Shown: in pieces, positions 1 to 9,657 of the stretch | Position numbering within the stretch: position 1 is the stretch's first letter | Layout of the letters: every line of letters starts with the position of its first letter | Assembly (NCBI GenBank): GCA_017461605.1 | Contig: JAFTXN010000002.1 | Location: forward strand, 248,001 to 312,000 | DNA length: 64,000 nucleotides | Source of the DNA: Bacteroidaceae bacterium | GTDB lineage: Bacteria > Bacteroidota > Bacteroidia > Bacteroidales > Bacteroidaceae | Direction: 5' to 3' | Translations under genes and position numbers: made by a program | The notes under the pieces: model-generated | The model's database searches: none | What the model saw: only the letters and a program-made list of their open reading frames with translations | Told to the model about the DNA's origin: nothing

Positions 1-24
1 TTCTGCAGGGCGGTACGAAAAAAG

Positions 25-58
25 AAGAAGCACTCCGCGCGTTTGAGGAGTGCTTCTT
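25..58 (-). terminator. Rho-independent terminator of folC
   Basis: A perfect 12-bp stem (25-36 with 47-58) with a 10-nt loop lies just past the folC stop codon. On the minus strand it is followed by a T-rich run, the layout of an intrinsic terminator. Confidence 0.8.
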
Positions 59-85
59 TGAAAATGGTTGTTGAGTGTATGTGAT

Positions 86-1399
86 TCAGAATGCTTCGCA
101 ATGACTCTCTGAGAGCCCTTCCAGCAAATCAGCGACCACGAACGTGCTTCCGCCCACAAAGATGAAATCGTCGGGGTGGGCTTCTGCAAGTGCTGTGCGG
201 TAGGCCTGCATCACGGTGGCGTAAGTCTTGCCTTGCAGTCCCAAGCCCTGTGCTTGTTTGCCGAGTGTCTGTTCATCCAGCGAGCGTTTCACCGAAGCGC
301 GGGTGAAGTAGCAAACGGCTTCTTGGGGGAGACGCGAAAGCACAGCGCTTGTGTCCTTGTCGGCCGCCATACCTATAATGATGCGCATGGTGCGGCAATG
401 TTGCGCTCTCAGTTGTGCACCGATGTGCTCCCAACCGCCGGCATTGTGTCCGGTGTCGCAAACCACGCGCGGAGCAGTTTGCAACGTCTGCCAGCGTCCG
501 GCCAGGCCGGAGAGGCTGCACACGTGGGCAAAACCTTGGCGAATGTGTTCTTCCGTGATGTGGGCGTGGGGCAGGAGAGGAAGCAGCACTTCCAGCGCGC
601 ACAGCAGCGTGTTGGCATTGCGAGGTTGACACCGGCCGCCCAACTCTCCGATGATGGTGCCAAAGGAACGGGTTTCGTAAACCCACTTCCCATCTTCTCC
701 CATTGTGCTTGAGATTACCTGCGGAGTGTCCTCGGCAAAATGGATGGGAGCCTGCATCTGCTCCGCTTGGTGTGTGAAGACGGGACGTGTTTCGGCATCG
801 CTCTCGCCAATGATGACCGGAGTTTTGTGCTTGATGATGCCGGCTTTCTCTGCGGCGATGGCAGCTCGGCTCTCGCCCAGGAATTGCGTATGGTCCAAGC
901 TGATGTTTGTAATGATGGAGACAAGCGGATGGATAATGTTTGTACAATCGAGCCGACCGCCCAGGCCGGTTTCTATCACGGCTATGTCAACCTGTTCTTC
1001 GGCAAAGTGTTGCAGCGCAAGCGCTGTGGTAAGCTCGAAAAATGAGGGGTGCAACGGCTCAAAGAAGGCACGTTCTTCTTCAACGAATCGCACCACCCGT
1101 TCACGCGAAATCATCTCTCCGTTGACGCGGATGCGTTCGCGGAAGTCGGTGAGGTGGGGCGACGTGTAGAGTCCGGTACGTAAGCCGGCAGCTTGCAGAA
1201 TGGCGGCAATAGTACTGGCACACGAGCCTTTACCATTGGTGCCGGCGATGTGTACCGTGGCAAAACGTCTGTGAGGGTGTCCGAAATGTGCATCCAGCAG
1301 ACGGGTAGTTTCGAGTCCTTCCTTGTAGGCTCCGGCGCCCACTTGCTGGAACAGCGGAGCGGAGGCGTAGAGATATTCAATGGTCTCTTTGTAAGTCAT
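86..1399 (-). CDS. folC: bifunctional folylpolyglutamate synthase/dihydrofolate synthase
   Basis: FolC joins L-glutamate to dihydropteroate and then lengthens the glutamate tail of folates in the cytoplasm. The Mur-ligase type P-loop AGTNGKGS is seen at about residues 52-59, followed by SPHLTDFRERIRVNG, typical of the family, and later ETGLGGRLDCTN. The length of about 437 aa is normal for FolC. I chose the ATG at 1399 (MTYKETIEYL); the frame also stays open four codons upstream to a TTG at 1411, which is a less likely start. The gene lies downstream of dnaJ on the same strand but is separated from it by a strong terminator, so it is probably transcribed on its own. Confidence 0.95.
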   Translation of the reverse strand: MTYKETIEYLYASAPLFQQVGAGAYKEGLETTRLLDAHFGHPHRRFATVHIAGTNGKGSCASTIAAILQAAGLRTGLYTSPHLTDFRERIRVNGEMISRERVVRFVEEERAFFEPLHPSFFELTTALALQHFAEEQVDIAVIETGLGGRLDCTNIIHPLVSIITNISLDHTQFLGESRAAIAAEKAGIIKHKTPVIIGESDAETRPVFTHQAEQMQAPIHFAEDTPQVISSTMGEDGKWVYETRSFGTIIGELGGRCQPRNANTLLCALEVLLPLLPHAHITEEHIRQGFAHVCSLSGLAGRWQTLQTAPRVVCDTGHNAGGWEHIGAQLRAQHCRTMRIIIGMAADKDTSAVLSRLPQEAVCYFTRASVKRSLDEQTLGKQAQGLGLQGKTYATVMQAYRTALAEAHPDDFIFVGGSTFVVADLLEGLSESHCEAF

Positions 1400-1455
1400 A
1401 CGGTATTTCAACTTTTGCGCAAAGCATGCATGTTGCTGCGCTGTGGTACAAAAAA

Positions 1456-1487
1456 GACGGGCTGACGACTCATGCCGTCAGCCCGTC
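1456..1487 (-). terminator. terminator of grpE-dnaJ
   Basis: A 12-bp perfect stem (1456-1467 with 1476-1487) with an 8-nt loop is followed on the minus strand by a run of six Ts. It lies 12 nt past the dnaJ stop and separates the chaperone unit from folC. Confidence 0.85.
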
Positions 1488-1498
1488 GTTGTGTCGTG

Positions 1499-2659
1499 TC
1501 AGTCGAAGTATTGACGGAAACTTCGGAAGATGGTATCTTTTGCCTGGCTTGTAGGCTCAAGATTGTCGTTGCCCTTCATGCTCTCGAAAGCACGCTTCTC
1601 GTCTTTGTTCAGTGCTTCGGGGATGTAGATGCTCACGTTGATGATGATGTCGCCCTTGCCGTAGCCATATCCCGATACTGCCGGCAAACCTTTGCCTCGC
1701 AGGCGGAGACGTGTGCCGGGCTGTGTACCGGGCTTGATATTGATGCGTGCTTTTCCGTCGAGCGTGGGGATTTCCACACTGTCGCCGAGCACGGCTTGAG
1801 GTACGGTGAGGAGTAAGTTGTAAATGAGGTCGTTTTCGTCGCGAATGAGTTCGGGATGTTCTTCTTCCTCGATGAGCACTTGTATGTCGCCCGGCACGCC
1901 GTTGTGTCGGCCTGCGTTGCCTTTGCCTTGCACCGTAACAACCATGCCTTCCGCTACGCCGGCGGGAATGTTGATTTCCACAATTTCCTCACCGCTTACC
2001 ACACCTTCGCCACCGCATTTGCTACATTTGTTCTTGATGACAGAGCCTTCGCCTTGGCAGGTGGGACAAACCTCTTGCGATTGCATCATTCCAAAGAAGC
2101 TTTGGCTTGTGCGCAGCACGTATCCTGTGCCTTGGCAAGTGCTACAGGTTTCGGGCTGACTGCCTCCGGCGCTTCCGCTGCCGTGGCAGGAATCGCAGCA
2201 AACGTTCTTCCGAACTTTGAACTTCTTTGTTACGCCTGTCGCAATCTCGTTCAGCGAAAGCTTCACCTTGAGTCGAAGATCGCTGCCTTGGAAGCGACGT
2301 GGACGACCGCCGCGGCCACTTCTGCCGAAGCCTCCGCCAAATCCACCCATGCCGCCAAAGATGTCGCCAAACTGACGGAAAATGTCGTTGAGGTCCATGC
2401 CGGCACCGCCAAATCCGCCGGCGCCGCCCATACCGTTGACGCCCTCTTTTCCGAACTGGTCATATCGGGCACGCTTGTCGGGGTCGCGCAAAACGTCATA
2501 GGCTTCGGCCGCTTGCTTAAACTTTTCTTCGGCTTCCTTATCCCCCGGATTGCGGTCGGGGTGGTATTTGATGGCCACCTTCTTATAGGCGCGTTTTATT
2601 TCTTCGGCACTCGCCGTTTTCTCAACGCCGAGTATCTTGTAATAGTCCATATCTGCCAT
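1499..2659 (-). CDS. dnaJ: chaperone DnaJ (Hsp40)
   Basis: DnaJ delivers unfolded clients to DnaK and stimulates its ATPase. All class A domains are visible: the J domain with YHPDRNPGD at about residue 33, the G/F-rich region at about 75-125, four CxxCxGxG zinc repeats ([32 protein letters not shown]) at about 155-220, then the C-terminal substrate-binding domains. The length of 386 aa is usual. It follows grpE by 80 nt on the same strand with no promoter motif that I can see between them, so the two probably form one operon. DnaK is not in the window. Confidence 0.98.
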   Translation of the reverse strand: MADMDYYKILGVEKTASAEEIKRAYKKVAIKYHPDRNPGDKEAEEKFKQAAEAYDVLRDPDKRARYDQFGKEGVNGMGGAGGFGGAGMDLNDIFRQFGDIFGGMGGFGGGFGRSGRGGRPRRFQGSDLRLKVKLSLNEIATGVTKKFKVRKNVCCDSCHGSGSAGGSQPETCSTCQGTGYVLRTSQSFFGMMQSQEVCPTCQGEGSVIKNKCSKCGGEGVVSGEEIVEINIPAGVAEGMVVTVQGKGNAGRHNGVPGDIQVLIEEEEHPELIRDENDLIYNLLLTVPQAVLGDSVEIPTLDGKARINIKPGTQPGTRLRLRGKGLPAVSGYGYGKGDIIINVSIYIPEALNKDEKRAFESMKGNDNLEPTSQAKDTIFRSFRQYFD

Positions 2660-2739
2660 ATCTGTGAGTGCTTTTTAATTAATGAATGAGGGAGGTGCGG
2701 CTTTGTGGAATGCTTGGTGCAATCTCCTTGCGCTGTTTG

Positions 2740-3312
2740 TTATTGTCCCACAACCACTTTGGCGTGGCGGATTACCTTGTCGTTGAGCAGGTATCCGGCT
2801 TGCACGCAGTCGATGATGCTGCCCTTTTGTGCGTCCTCGGTGGCAGGAATCAGGGCTACGGCTTCGTGAAAATCAGTGTCGAAGGCAGCTCCTACGGTCT
2901 CCATGCGTTTGAGTCCCTGTGCGCTTAAGGTTTTCGTAAGTTTGGAGAGGATGAGTTCCACGCCCTCTTTCAGCGTTTCGACCTCGTTGCTGGCGGCTAT
3001 GTTCTGCTGTGCGCGTTCGATGTCGTCGAGTACGGGGAGCAGGGCCTCCATCAGCTTTTGTCCGCCACTGAGGATGAGATCTGCTTTCTCCTTCAGCGTG
3101 CGTTTGCGATAGTTGTCGAATTCGGCCATCTGCCGTAGCAATTGGTCTTTGAGCATTGCGATTTGTTCCTCAGCTTCTGCCAACTTTTCAGCATCGGTTT
3201 TTTCGGTCTCTTCCACGGTTACTTCGTCTGTGGCCACTTCTTCTGTGGTTTCGGTTTCGGCAGCCGTGTTTACGTTCTCTTCGGTTTCGTATTTCTTTTC
3301 AGCTTCTGTCAT
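2740..3312 (-). CDS. grpE: nucleotide exchange factor GrpE
   Basis: GrpE releases ADP from DnaK. The 190-aa product has a long acidic low-complexity N-terminus (about 1-50, rich in E, T and V), then a coiled-coil region, then the conserved C-terminal part seen here as FDTDFHEAV and the terminal VVVGQ. It is the first gene of the grpE-dnaJ unit. A sequence matching the sigma-54 consensus lies 45-60 nt upstream of the ATG (see the separate entry). There is no CIRCE-type inverted repeat upstream. Confidence 0.96.
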   Translation of the reverse strand: MTEAEKKYETEENVNTAAETETTEEVATDEVTVEETEKTDAEKLAEAEEQIAMLKDQLLRQMAEFDNYRKRTLKEKADLILSGGQKLMEALLPVLDDIERAQQNIAASNEVETLKEGVELILSKLTKTLSAQGLKRMETVGAAFDTDFHEAVALIPATEDAQKGSIIDCVQAGYLLNDKVIRHAKVVVGQ

Positions 3313-3356
3313 GTTGTGTGTCGTGATTTAATAAATATGCGTTTGTCCTCGGAAAT

Positions 3357-3372
3357 AGCAAAGTTTGTGCCA
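3357..3372 (-). promoter_or_regulatory. sigma-54 (RpoN) type promoter of grpE-dnaJ
   Basis: Read on the minus strand the sequence is TGGCACAAACTTTGCT. It matches the -24/-12 consensus TGGCAC-R-N4-TTGC-W at every fixed position, with exactly 10 nt between GG and GC. Transcription would start near 3346, about 33 nt before the grpE ATG. No TAnnTTTG housekeeping box is seen here. The assignment is motif-based; RpoN itself is not in the window. Confidence 0.6.
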
Positions 3373-3394
3373 AAATCCGTTAGTGGCAGACTGA

Positions 3395-5210
<1,816 letters not shown>

Positions 5211-5280
5211 TGGAAAGATGGCGTGGTGCATTCCATGTCTGCGTGGAGTGCTTCCGTATGTTTTCTGCAGGCCTTCTGGC

Positions 5281-5347
5281 AAAACTGGCAGGCCTTGCCA
5301 GTTTTTTGGCAGTGCTTGCCAATTTTTTGGCAAGGCCTGCCAGTTTT
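5281..5347. repeat. triple palindrome cluster 1 (TGGCA-N5-TGCCA type)
   Basis: Three imperfect palindromes follow each other at about 21-22 nt, separated by T tracts: TGGCAGGCCTTGCCA, TGGCAGTGCTTGCCA and TGGCAAGGCCTGCCA. The site lies between two divergent genes, so it is unlikely to be only a terminator. The rest of the 5021-5730 gap holds repeat loci A and F and otherwise shows no gene. Confidence 0.8.
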
Positions 5348-5539
5348 GCCGAGACCCTATATAGAAAAATGGTAAATCCTGTGGGATATGATGAAATCCG
5401 CAAGGACGCAACGAGGGGTGCACTATGCGAAAATGCAGAGGCACGATTGGAAGTTTCGGAGGGTGCCTGTGCGAACGCAATAGGGTGTCGCCATTTCCGA
5501 CTCCATACATATAATAAATATATACGCGTGCGAAGTGTG

Positions 5540-5690
5540 TCGGGAGGCTCGGGTGAAGTTTCGTGGCTTTATGTACTTCATTCCACTCGCCTTTCACTAC
5601 CTTTTAATAAGGTAGGATGCGGCTCGGGAGTGCTTCGCTGAAAATCTTGTGATTTTCGCTCATCACTTCACTCGCCTTTCACTACCTTTG
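5540..5690 (+). repeat. hairpin-promoter repeat, locus F (with promoter of thiD)
   Basis: Two tandem units of the same repeat family point at thiD. Each has a GGCTCGGG block, a hairpin (second unit: GCGAAAATC-like arm against GATTTTCGC), CACTCGCCTTTCACTA and the -7 box. The second box is TACCTTTG at 5683-5690, 40 nt before the thiD ATG. This subtype lacks TTTG at the -33 position. Confidence 0.7.
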
Positions 5691-5730
5691 CAAAAAGGAC
5701 AAAGAACAATCGTTTCATCTAATTCAGATT

Positions 5731-6549
5731 ATGAACATGACTGTTGAAAGTGATGCTCATTATCCCGTGTGTCTCAGCATAGCAGGAAGCGATCCGAGCG
5801 GTGGGGCCGGTATTCAAGCCGACCTCAAGGTGTTTTCAGCCCTCGGCTGTTACGGAGCGGCTGCTATCACTGCGCTGACGGTGCAAAACACTTGCGGTGT
5901 GAGCGAAAACCAACCGGTGGAGGCCTCGATGGTATATCGGCAGGCGCGGGCCGTGATGGAGGATTTGCGCCCCGATGTGGTGAAAATCGGGATGACGTGT
6001 CGAGCCGATACCATTCGCGCTGTGGCCGAACTGCTGTGCGAGTTCCAACCTCGCTTCACTGTGCTCGATCCCGTGATGGTGTCGTCGTCGGGGCATCCGC
6101 TGCTGGATGATGAGGGACGGAAGGCTTTGATCGAAATCCTGATGCCCCTCTGCCGGCTCGTTACGCCCAATTTGCAGGAAGCGGCATGCTTCGCACAAGA
6201 TTTTCCCACCGAATGGGAGGCTCTGAAGAATTCGGAACAGACAGCTCTGTTGCTGAAGGGAGGCCATCTTGAGGGTGCGCCGGAGGATGTGCTCCACGAT
6301 GGTGGAATGGTGCACCGCTTCCTCGGACATCGCATCGAAAGCTGCAATACGCACGGAACAGGTTGTGCGCTCTCGTCAGCCATTGCGGCTTTCGTGGCAC
6401 GTGGTTGTGATCTGGCGAAAGCCGTCGAAGAAGCCAAACGATACGTGGAGGAGGCTCTGGCAAGCGGTGCAGGTGTTTGCATAGGGGAGGGCACAGGACC
6501 TATGAACCACTTTTTCAACCCGCTACCCATGATAATAAGGAGGAAATAA
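5731..6549 (+). CDS. thiD: hydroxymethylpyrimidine/phosphomethylpyrimidine kinase
   Basis: ThiD phosphorylates HMP and HMP-phosphate to HMP-diphosphate in thiamine synthesis. The ribokinase-like fold is shown by AGSDPSGGAGIQADLK at about 17-32, the substrate loop VVKIGM, LDPVMVSSSG and the C-terminal anion hole THGTGCALSSAIAAF at about 206-220, where Asp is replaced by the family-typical HGTGC motif. The length of 272 aa is usual. It stands alone, with no other thi genes nearby and no TPP riboswitch recognisable in front. fabD follows on the same strand behind its own -7 box. Confidence 0.95.
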   Translation: MNMTVESDAHYPVCLSIAGSDPSGGAGIQADLKVFSALGCYGAAAITALTVQNTCGVSENQPVEASMVYRQARAVMEDLRPDVVKIGMTCRADTIRAVAELLCEFQPRFTVLDPVMVSSSGHPLLDDEGRKALIEILMPLCRLVTPNLQEAACFAQDFPTEWEALKNSEQTALLLKGGHLEGAPEDVLHDGGMVHRFLGHRIESCNTHGTGCALSSAIAAFVARGCDLAKAVEEAKRYVEEALASGAGVCIGEGTGPMNHFFNPLPMIIRRK

Positions 6550-6550
6550 G

Positions 6551-6558
6551 TACCTTTG
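6551..6558 (+). promoter_or_regulatory. housekeeping -7 box of fabD
   Basis: TACCTTTG matches the Bacteroidetes -7 consensus TAnnTTTG and lies 58 nt before the fabD ATG, immediately after the thiD stop codon. No clear TTTG is present at -33. Confidence 0.55.
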
Positions 6559-6616
6559 TACCGCTACATGGCACGAACATTATTTCACAAGCGAACAATA
6601 AAAACAAGAAAACAAT

Positions 6617-7516
6617 ATGAAAGCATTTGTATTCCCGGGACAAGGTTCCCAATTTGTTGGAATGGGTAAGGCTCTCTATGAGAAACATCCCATAGCCAAG
6701 GAGCATTTTGAGAAAGCCAATGAGATATTGGGCTTCCGTATCACAGACATCATGTTCGAAGGTACGGACGAAGAGCTGAAACAAACCAAGGTAACTCAGC
6801 CAGCCGTTTTCCTGCACAGCGTCATCAGTGCCATGTGTCTGGGGTCGGACTTCTGTCCCGATATGGTGGCCGGACATTCATTGGGTGAGCTCTCAGCGCT
6901 TGTCGCAGCAGGAGCTATCAGTTTCGAAGATGGTCTGCGCCTTGTGGCAGCTCGTGCCATGGCCATGCAGAAGGCCTGTGAGGCAGCTCCGGGCACAATG
7001 GCTGCCATCATCGCTCTGCCCGACGAACAGGTGGAAGCCATCTGTGCAGAGGTAAGTACCGATGCTGCAGTGGTAGTTCCGGCCAACTATAACTGCCCCG
7101 GCCAGTTGGTAATCAGCGGACACAAGGAGGCCATCGATGCTGCCTGTGTGCGTCTGAAGGAAGCCGGTGCCAAGCGTGCGCTGGTGCTTCCGGTGGGTGG
7201 TGCTTTCCATAGCCCGCTCATGCAGCCGGCCAAGGAAGAACTCGAGGCCGCAATTGCTGCCACTGAATTCCGCAAGCCCGTTTGTCCCGTGTACCAGAAT
7301 GTGGACGGGCTTCCCCACACCGATCCTGAGGAAATCAAGGCCAATCTGATTCAGCAACTCACGGCTTCCGTGCTTTGGACCCAGGAAGTAGGCAATATGG
7401 TGCAGGCCGGCGCTACCGAGTTTACCGAATGTGGCCCCGGTAAGGCCTTGCAAGGAATGATAGTGAAGATTGCCAAGGGTAACGAGGCCGTAACCGTACG
7501 CGGGGTGGCAGACTAA
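6617..7516 (+). CDS. fabD: malonyl-CoA:ACP transacylase
   Basis: FabD moves malonyl from CoA to acyl carrier protein, the entry step of type II fatty acid synthesis. The start MKAFVFPGQGSQFVGMG is diagnostic. The nucleophile motif GHSLGE places the catalytic Ser at residue 88, and the catalytic His lies in GGAFHSPLM at about 197. GQLVISG and the C-terminal FTECGPGKALQGM are also typical. It is 299 aa, near the usual length. It is not next to other fab genes here, and a structured intergenic region separates it from the GH13 gene. Confidence 0.97.
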   Translation: MKAFVFPGQGSQFVGMGKALYEKHPIAKEHFEKANEILGFRITDIMFEGTDEELKQTKVTQPAVFLHSVISAMCLGSDFCPDMVAGHSLGELSALVAAGAISFEDGLRLVAARAMAMQKACEAAPGTMAAIIALPDEQVEAICAEVSTDAAVVVPANYNCPGQLVISGHKEAIDAACVRLKEAGAKRALVLPVGGAFHSPLMQPAKEELEAAIAATEFRKPVCPVYQNVDGLPHTDPEEIKANLIQQLTASVLWTQEVGNMVQAGATEFTECGPGKALQGMIVKIAKGNEAVTVRGVAD

Positions 7517-7534
7517 CCGCAGCGATATTAAAAC

Positions 7535-7650
7535 ACGTCACAATTGTGTGCCAACGTGTCGAAACCTTCAGTCCGGACGGACGGAAAGCGGACACGTTGG
7601 CACATAATCATTTGTCAGACACCGATAGTGCGTCCGTGAATGTGTGACGT
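7535..7650. repeat. nested inverted repeats between fabD and the amylase gene
   Basis: An outer 8-bp pair (ACGTCACA 7535-7542 with 7643-7650) encloses a perfect 14-bp pair (7547-7560 with 7591-7604) whose 30-nt loop contains a further small GTCCGGAC palindrome. No T run follows, so it is not a standard terminator. It may be the 5' leader of the amylase mRNA or a processing site. Confidence 0.5.
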
Positions 7651-7675
7651 TCCATAATAATTATATAACAACAAG

Positions 7676-9349
7676 ATGAGCGAAAAGATAACGATATATC
7701 AAGTGTTGCCGCGCCTTTATGGCAACACCTGCACCAAGAATGTGCCGCACGGCACTCTGAAGCAAAATGGCTGTGGCAAGATGGCCGATTTTACCGATGC
7801 CGAACTGGCGCGTATCCGTGCTTTCGGATTTTCACACATTTGGTACACAGGCTTGCTGGAGCATGCCACGCAGACCGACTATTCGTCTATAGGCATCGCC
7901 AAGGACCATCCGGCTGTGGTGAAAGGGCGCGCAGGTTCTCCCTATGCCATCAAGGATTATTACGACATAGACCCCGATTTGGCTATCGACCCCGAGCGTC
8001 GCATGAAGGAGTTTGAAGCTTTGGTGCGTCGCACACACAAGGCCGGCCTCAAGATGGTAATCGACTTTGTGCCCAATCATGTGGCGCGCCAATACCACTC
8101 TGACGCCAAGCCGGCACGTGTCAAGGATTTGGGCGAGGCCGATGATACCACGATGGGCTTCTCTCCGCAAAACAATTTCTACTATCTGCCTGGACAGCCT
8201 CTCAGTACGAAAAACTTTGATCGCACACAAGCGGCTCGTTCGCCCTATAAGGAATATCCGGCACGCGCCACCGGCAACGATGGATTCACGGCCGAACCGG
8301 GAGAGTTCGATTGGTACGAAACGGTGAAGCTTAATTATGGTGTGGACTACTGTGGCGGACGCGCTTGTCACTTCTCACCTGTTCCCGATACATGGAAGAA
8401 GATGACGGCCATCCTGCTCTTCTGGGCCAAGAAGGGAGTGGACGCTTTCCGCTGCGACATGGCAGAAATGGTGCCGGCAGCCTTCTGGAGCTACGCCATT
8501 AGTGAGGTGAAGAAGAAGCATCCCGCGATACTCTTCATCGCAGAGGTCTATAACCCCGGCGAATACCGCAATTACATTCGTAGCGGTTTCGATTATCTGT
8601 ATGACAAGGTGGGACTTTACGACACACTCCGTGCTGTTGTATGTGGGCACGCTTCGTCTCGGGCCATCACCGGCGCGTGGCAGGCTGTGGACGACATTCG
8701 CGAGCATATGCTCTACTTCCTTGAGAACCACGATGAGCAGCGCATCGCTTCGGTGCAGTTTGCCGGCAATCCCATCACCGCTCGTCCGGCTCTCGTGGCT
8801 GCAGCCTGCATGGGCACGAATCCACTCATGATCTATGCCGGACAAGAGCTGGGTGAGGCTGCCGCAGATGCCGAGGGCTTCAGTGGAGCTGACGGACGCA
8901 CCACCATTTTCGACTATTGGGGTGTGCCGTCTCTGCAAAAACTGCAGCAGGGTGAGATGTTCTTCTCGCCGGAAGAAGCAGCCCTCTACAATTATTATCG
9001 TCGCGTGCTGACTGCTGCGACCACCGATCCAGCTTTGCGCGAAGGTATGTTCTACGATTTGATGTATGCCAACTATGATGCGCAATGCGGTTTCAATCCT
9101 GATCGTCAGTATGCCTTCCTTCGCACTACGGGAGAGGCAAACGTACTGGTGTGCTGTAATTTTACGGATGCAGACACCACAGTTGGCATTCGCATTCCGG
9201 CACACGCCTTCACCTTCTTGTCATTGAAGCCCGGTGTGGTGGCATCGTGCGACTTGCTCAGCGGTGAAACGCAGACGCTTAGTCTGAAGCCCGATGCCCA
9301 TACCATAGTGAGCGTGCCGGCGCATAGCGCAGTGGTGTTGCGTTGGTAA
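7676..9349 (+). CDS. cytoplasmic GH13 alpha-amylase family protein
   Basis: A retaining alpha-glucan hydrolase or transglycosylase of family GH13. The four conserved regions are present: DFVPNH (130-135), DAFRCD with nucleophile Asp261, FIAEV with acid/base Glu290, and ENHDEQ with Asp353. A beta-sandwich domain fills the last ~90 residues. There is no signal peptide, so it should act inside the cell on imported maltooligosaccharides or storage glycogen. It is 557 aa and has no susC/susD or other amylase genes beside it. Exact specificity cannot be read from sequence alone. Expression ends at the very strong hairpin at 9363-9416. Confidence 0.88.
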   Translation: MSEKITIYQVLPRLYGNTCTKNVPHGTLKQNGCGKMADFTDAELARIRAFGFSHIWYTGLLEHATQTDYSSIGIAKDHPAVVKGRAGSPYAIKDYYDIDPDLAIDPERRMKEFEALVRRTHKAGLKMVIDFVPNHVARQYHSDAKPARVKDLGEADDTTMGFSPQNNFYYLPGQPLSTKNFDRTQAARSPYKEYPARATGNDGFTAEPGEFDWYETVKLNYGVDYCGGRACHFSPVPDTWKKMTAILLFWAKKGVDAFRCDMAEMVPAAFWSYAISEVKKKHPAILFIAEVYNPGEYRNYIRSGFDYLYDKVGLYDTLRAVVCGHASSRAITGAWQAVDDIREHMLYFLENHDEQRIASVQFAGNPITARPALVAAACMGTNPLMIYAGQELGEAAADAEGFSGADGRTTIFDYWGVPSLQKLQQGEMFFSPEEAALYNYYRRVLTAATTDPALREGMFYDLMYANYDAQCGFNPDRQYAFLRTTGEANVLVCCNFTDADTTVGIRIPAHAFTFLSLKPGVVASCDLLSGETQTLSLKPDAHTIVSVPAHSAVVLRW

Positions 9350-9362
9350 TCTTTGTAGATAC

Positions 9363-9416
9363 GATATACACAATGGGGGGCAGTCATCCGGATGGCTGCC
9401 CCCCATTGTGTATATC
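9363..9416 (+). terminator. long hairpin terminator after the GH13 gene
   Basis: A perfect 21-bp inverted repeat (9363-9383 with 9396-9416) continues inward through a CATCC/GGATG pairing almost without a loop. It begins 13 nt after the stop codon. Its stem is unusually long for a terminator. Confidence 0.75.
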
Positions 9417-9427
9417 GGTAGATACAA

Positions 9428-9460
9428 AAAAACGCAACCTGCTATGCAAGTTGCGTTTTT
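9428..9460 (-). terminator. terminator of the ffs-tRNA-Thr transcript
   Basis: An 11-bp stem (9428-9438 with 9450-9460) is followed by a T run on the minus strand, 4 nt past the tRNA 3' end. The A/T-flanked stem could also act on the plus strand. Confidence 0.75.
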
Positions 9461-9463
9461 GAG

Positions 9464-9537
9464 AGCCTCTTGTCGGATTCGAACCAACGACCCCGAGATT
9501 ACAAATCACGTGCTCTGGCCAACTGAGCTAAAGAGGC
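9464..9537 (-). tRNA. tRNA-Thr (anticodon UGU)
   Basis: A full cloverleaf is readable: acceptor GCCTCTT/AAGAGGC, D arm GCTC..GAGC, anticodon loop TTTGTAA giving UGU, variable loop GGGTC, and T arm GTTGG-TTCGAAT-CCGAC. CCA is not encoded. The anticodon stem CGTGA/TCTCG has one T-T mismatch in the third pair. It begins only 5 nt after the end of the SRP RNA, so both are probably cut from one transcript. Confidence 0.95.
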
Positions 9538-9542
9538 GGGGA

Positions 9543-9638
9543 GGGTAAGCTCACTGCATCGCGCCGCTACAACCAACTACCTTTGCTGCGGTCAAGCCCT
9601 GGAGGATTCGAAGGGAGCTGGCCGTACAGCACTTACCC
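9543..9638 (-). ncRNA. ffs: small SRP RNA (4.5S-like)
   Basis: The minus-strand sequence folds into one long hairpin: GGGTAAG at one end pairs with CTTACCC at the other, and an inner helix of about 15 pairs leads to an apical region. That region holds the hallmark of SRP domain IV, CCAGG and AGCAA separated by exactly 10 nt, the same spacing as CAGG/AGCAG in E. coli 4.5S RNA. The apical stem-loop is GC-UUGACC-GC rather than the usual GGAA tetraloop. Ends are inferred from the pairing. It binds Ffh during co-translational membrane targeting. Confidence 0.7.
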
Positions 9639-9657
9639 GTGTTGCTTATTTGCGATG

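Noticed and set aside
3313-3394. CIRCE/HrcA operator before grpE.
   Set aside because: No TTAGCACTC-N9-GAGTGCTAA-like inverted repeat is present.
5281-5347. Triple repeats considered as a CRISPR array.
   Set aside because: Units are short palindromes with near-identical A/T linkers, no unique spacers, and no cas genes.
5691-5730. TPP riboswitch before thiD.
   Set aside because: Only 40 nt lie between the -7 box and the ATG, too short, and no thi-box is seen.
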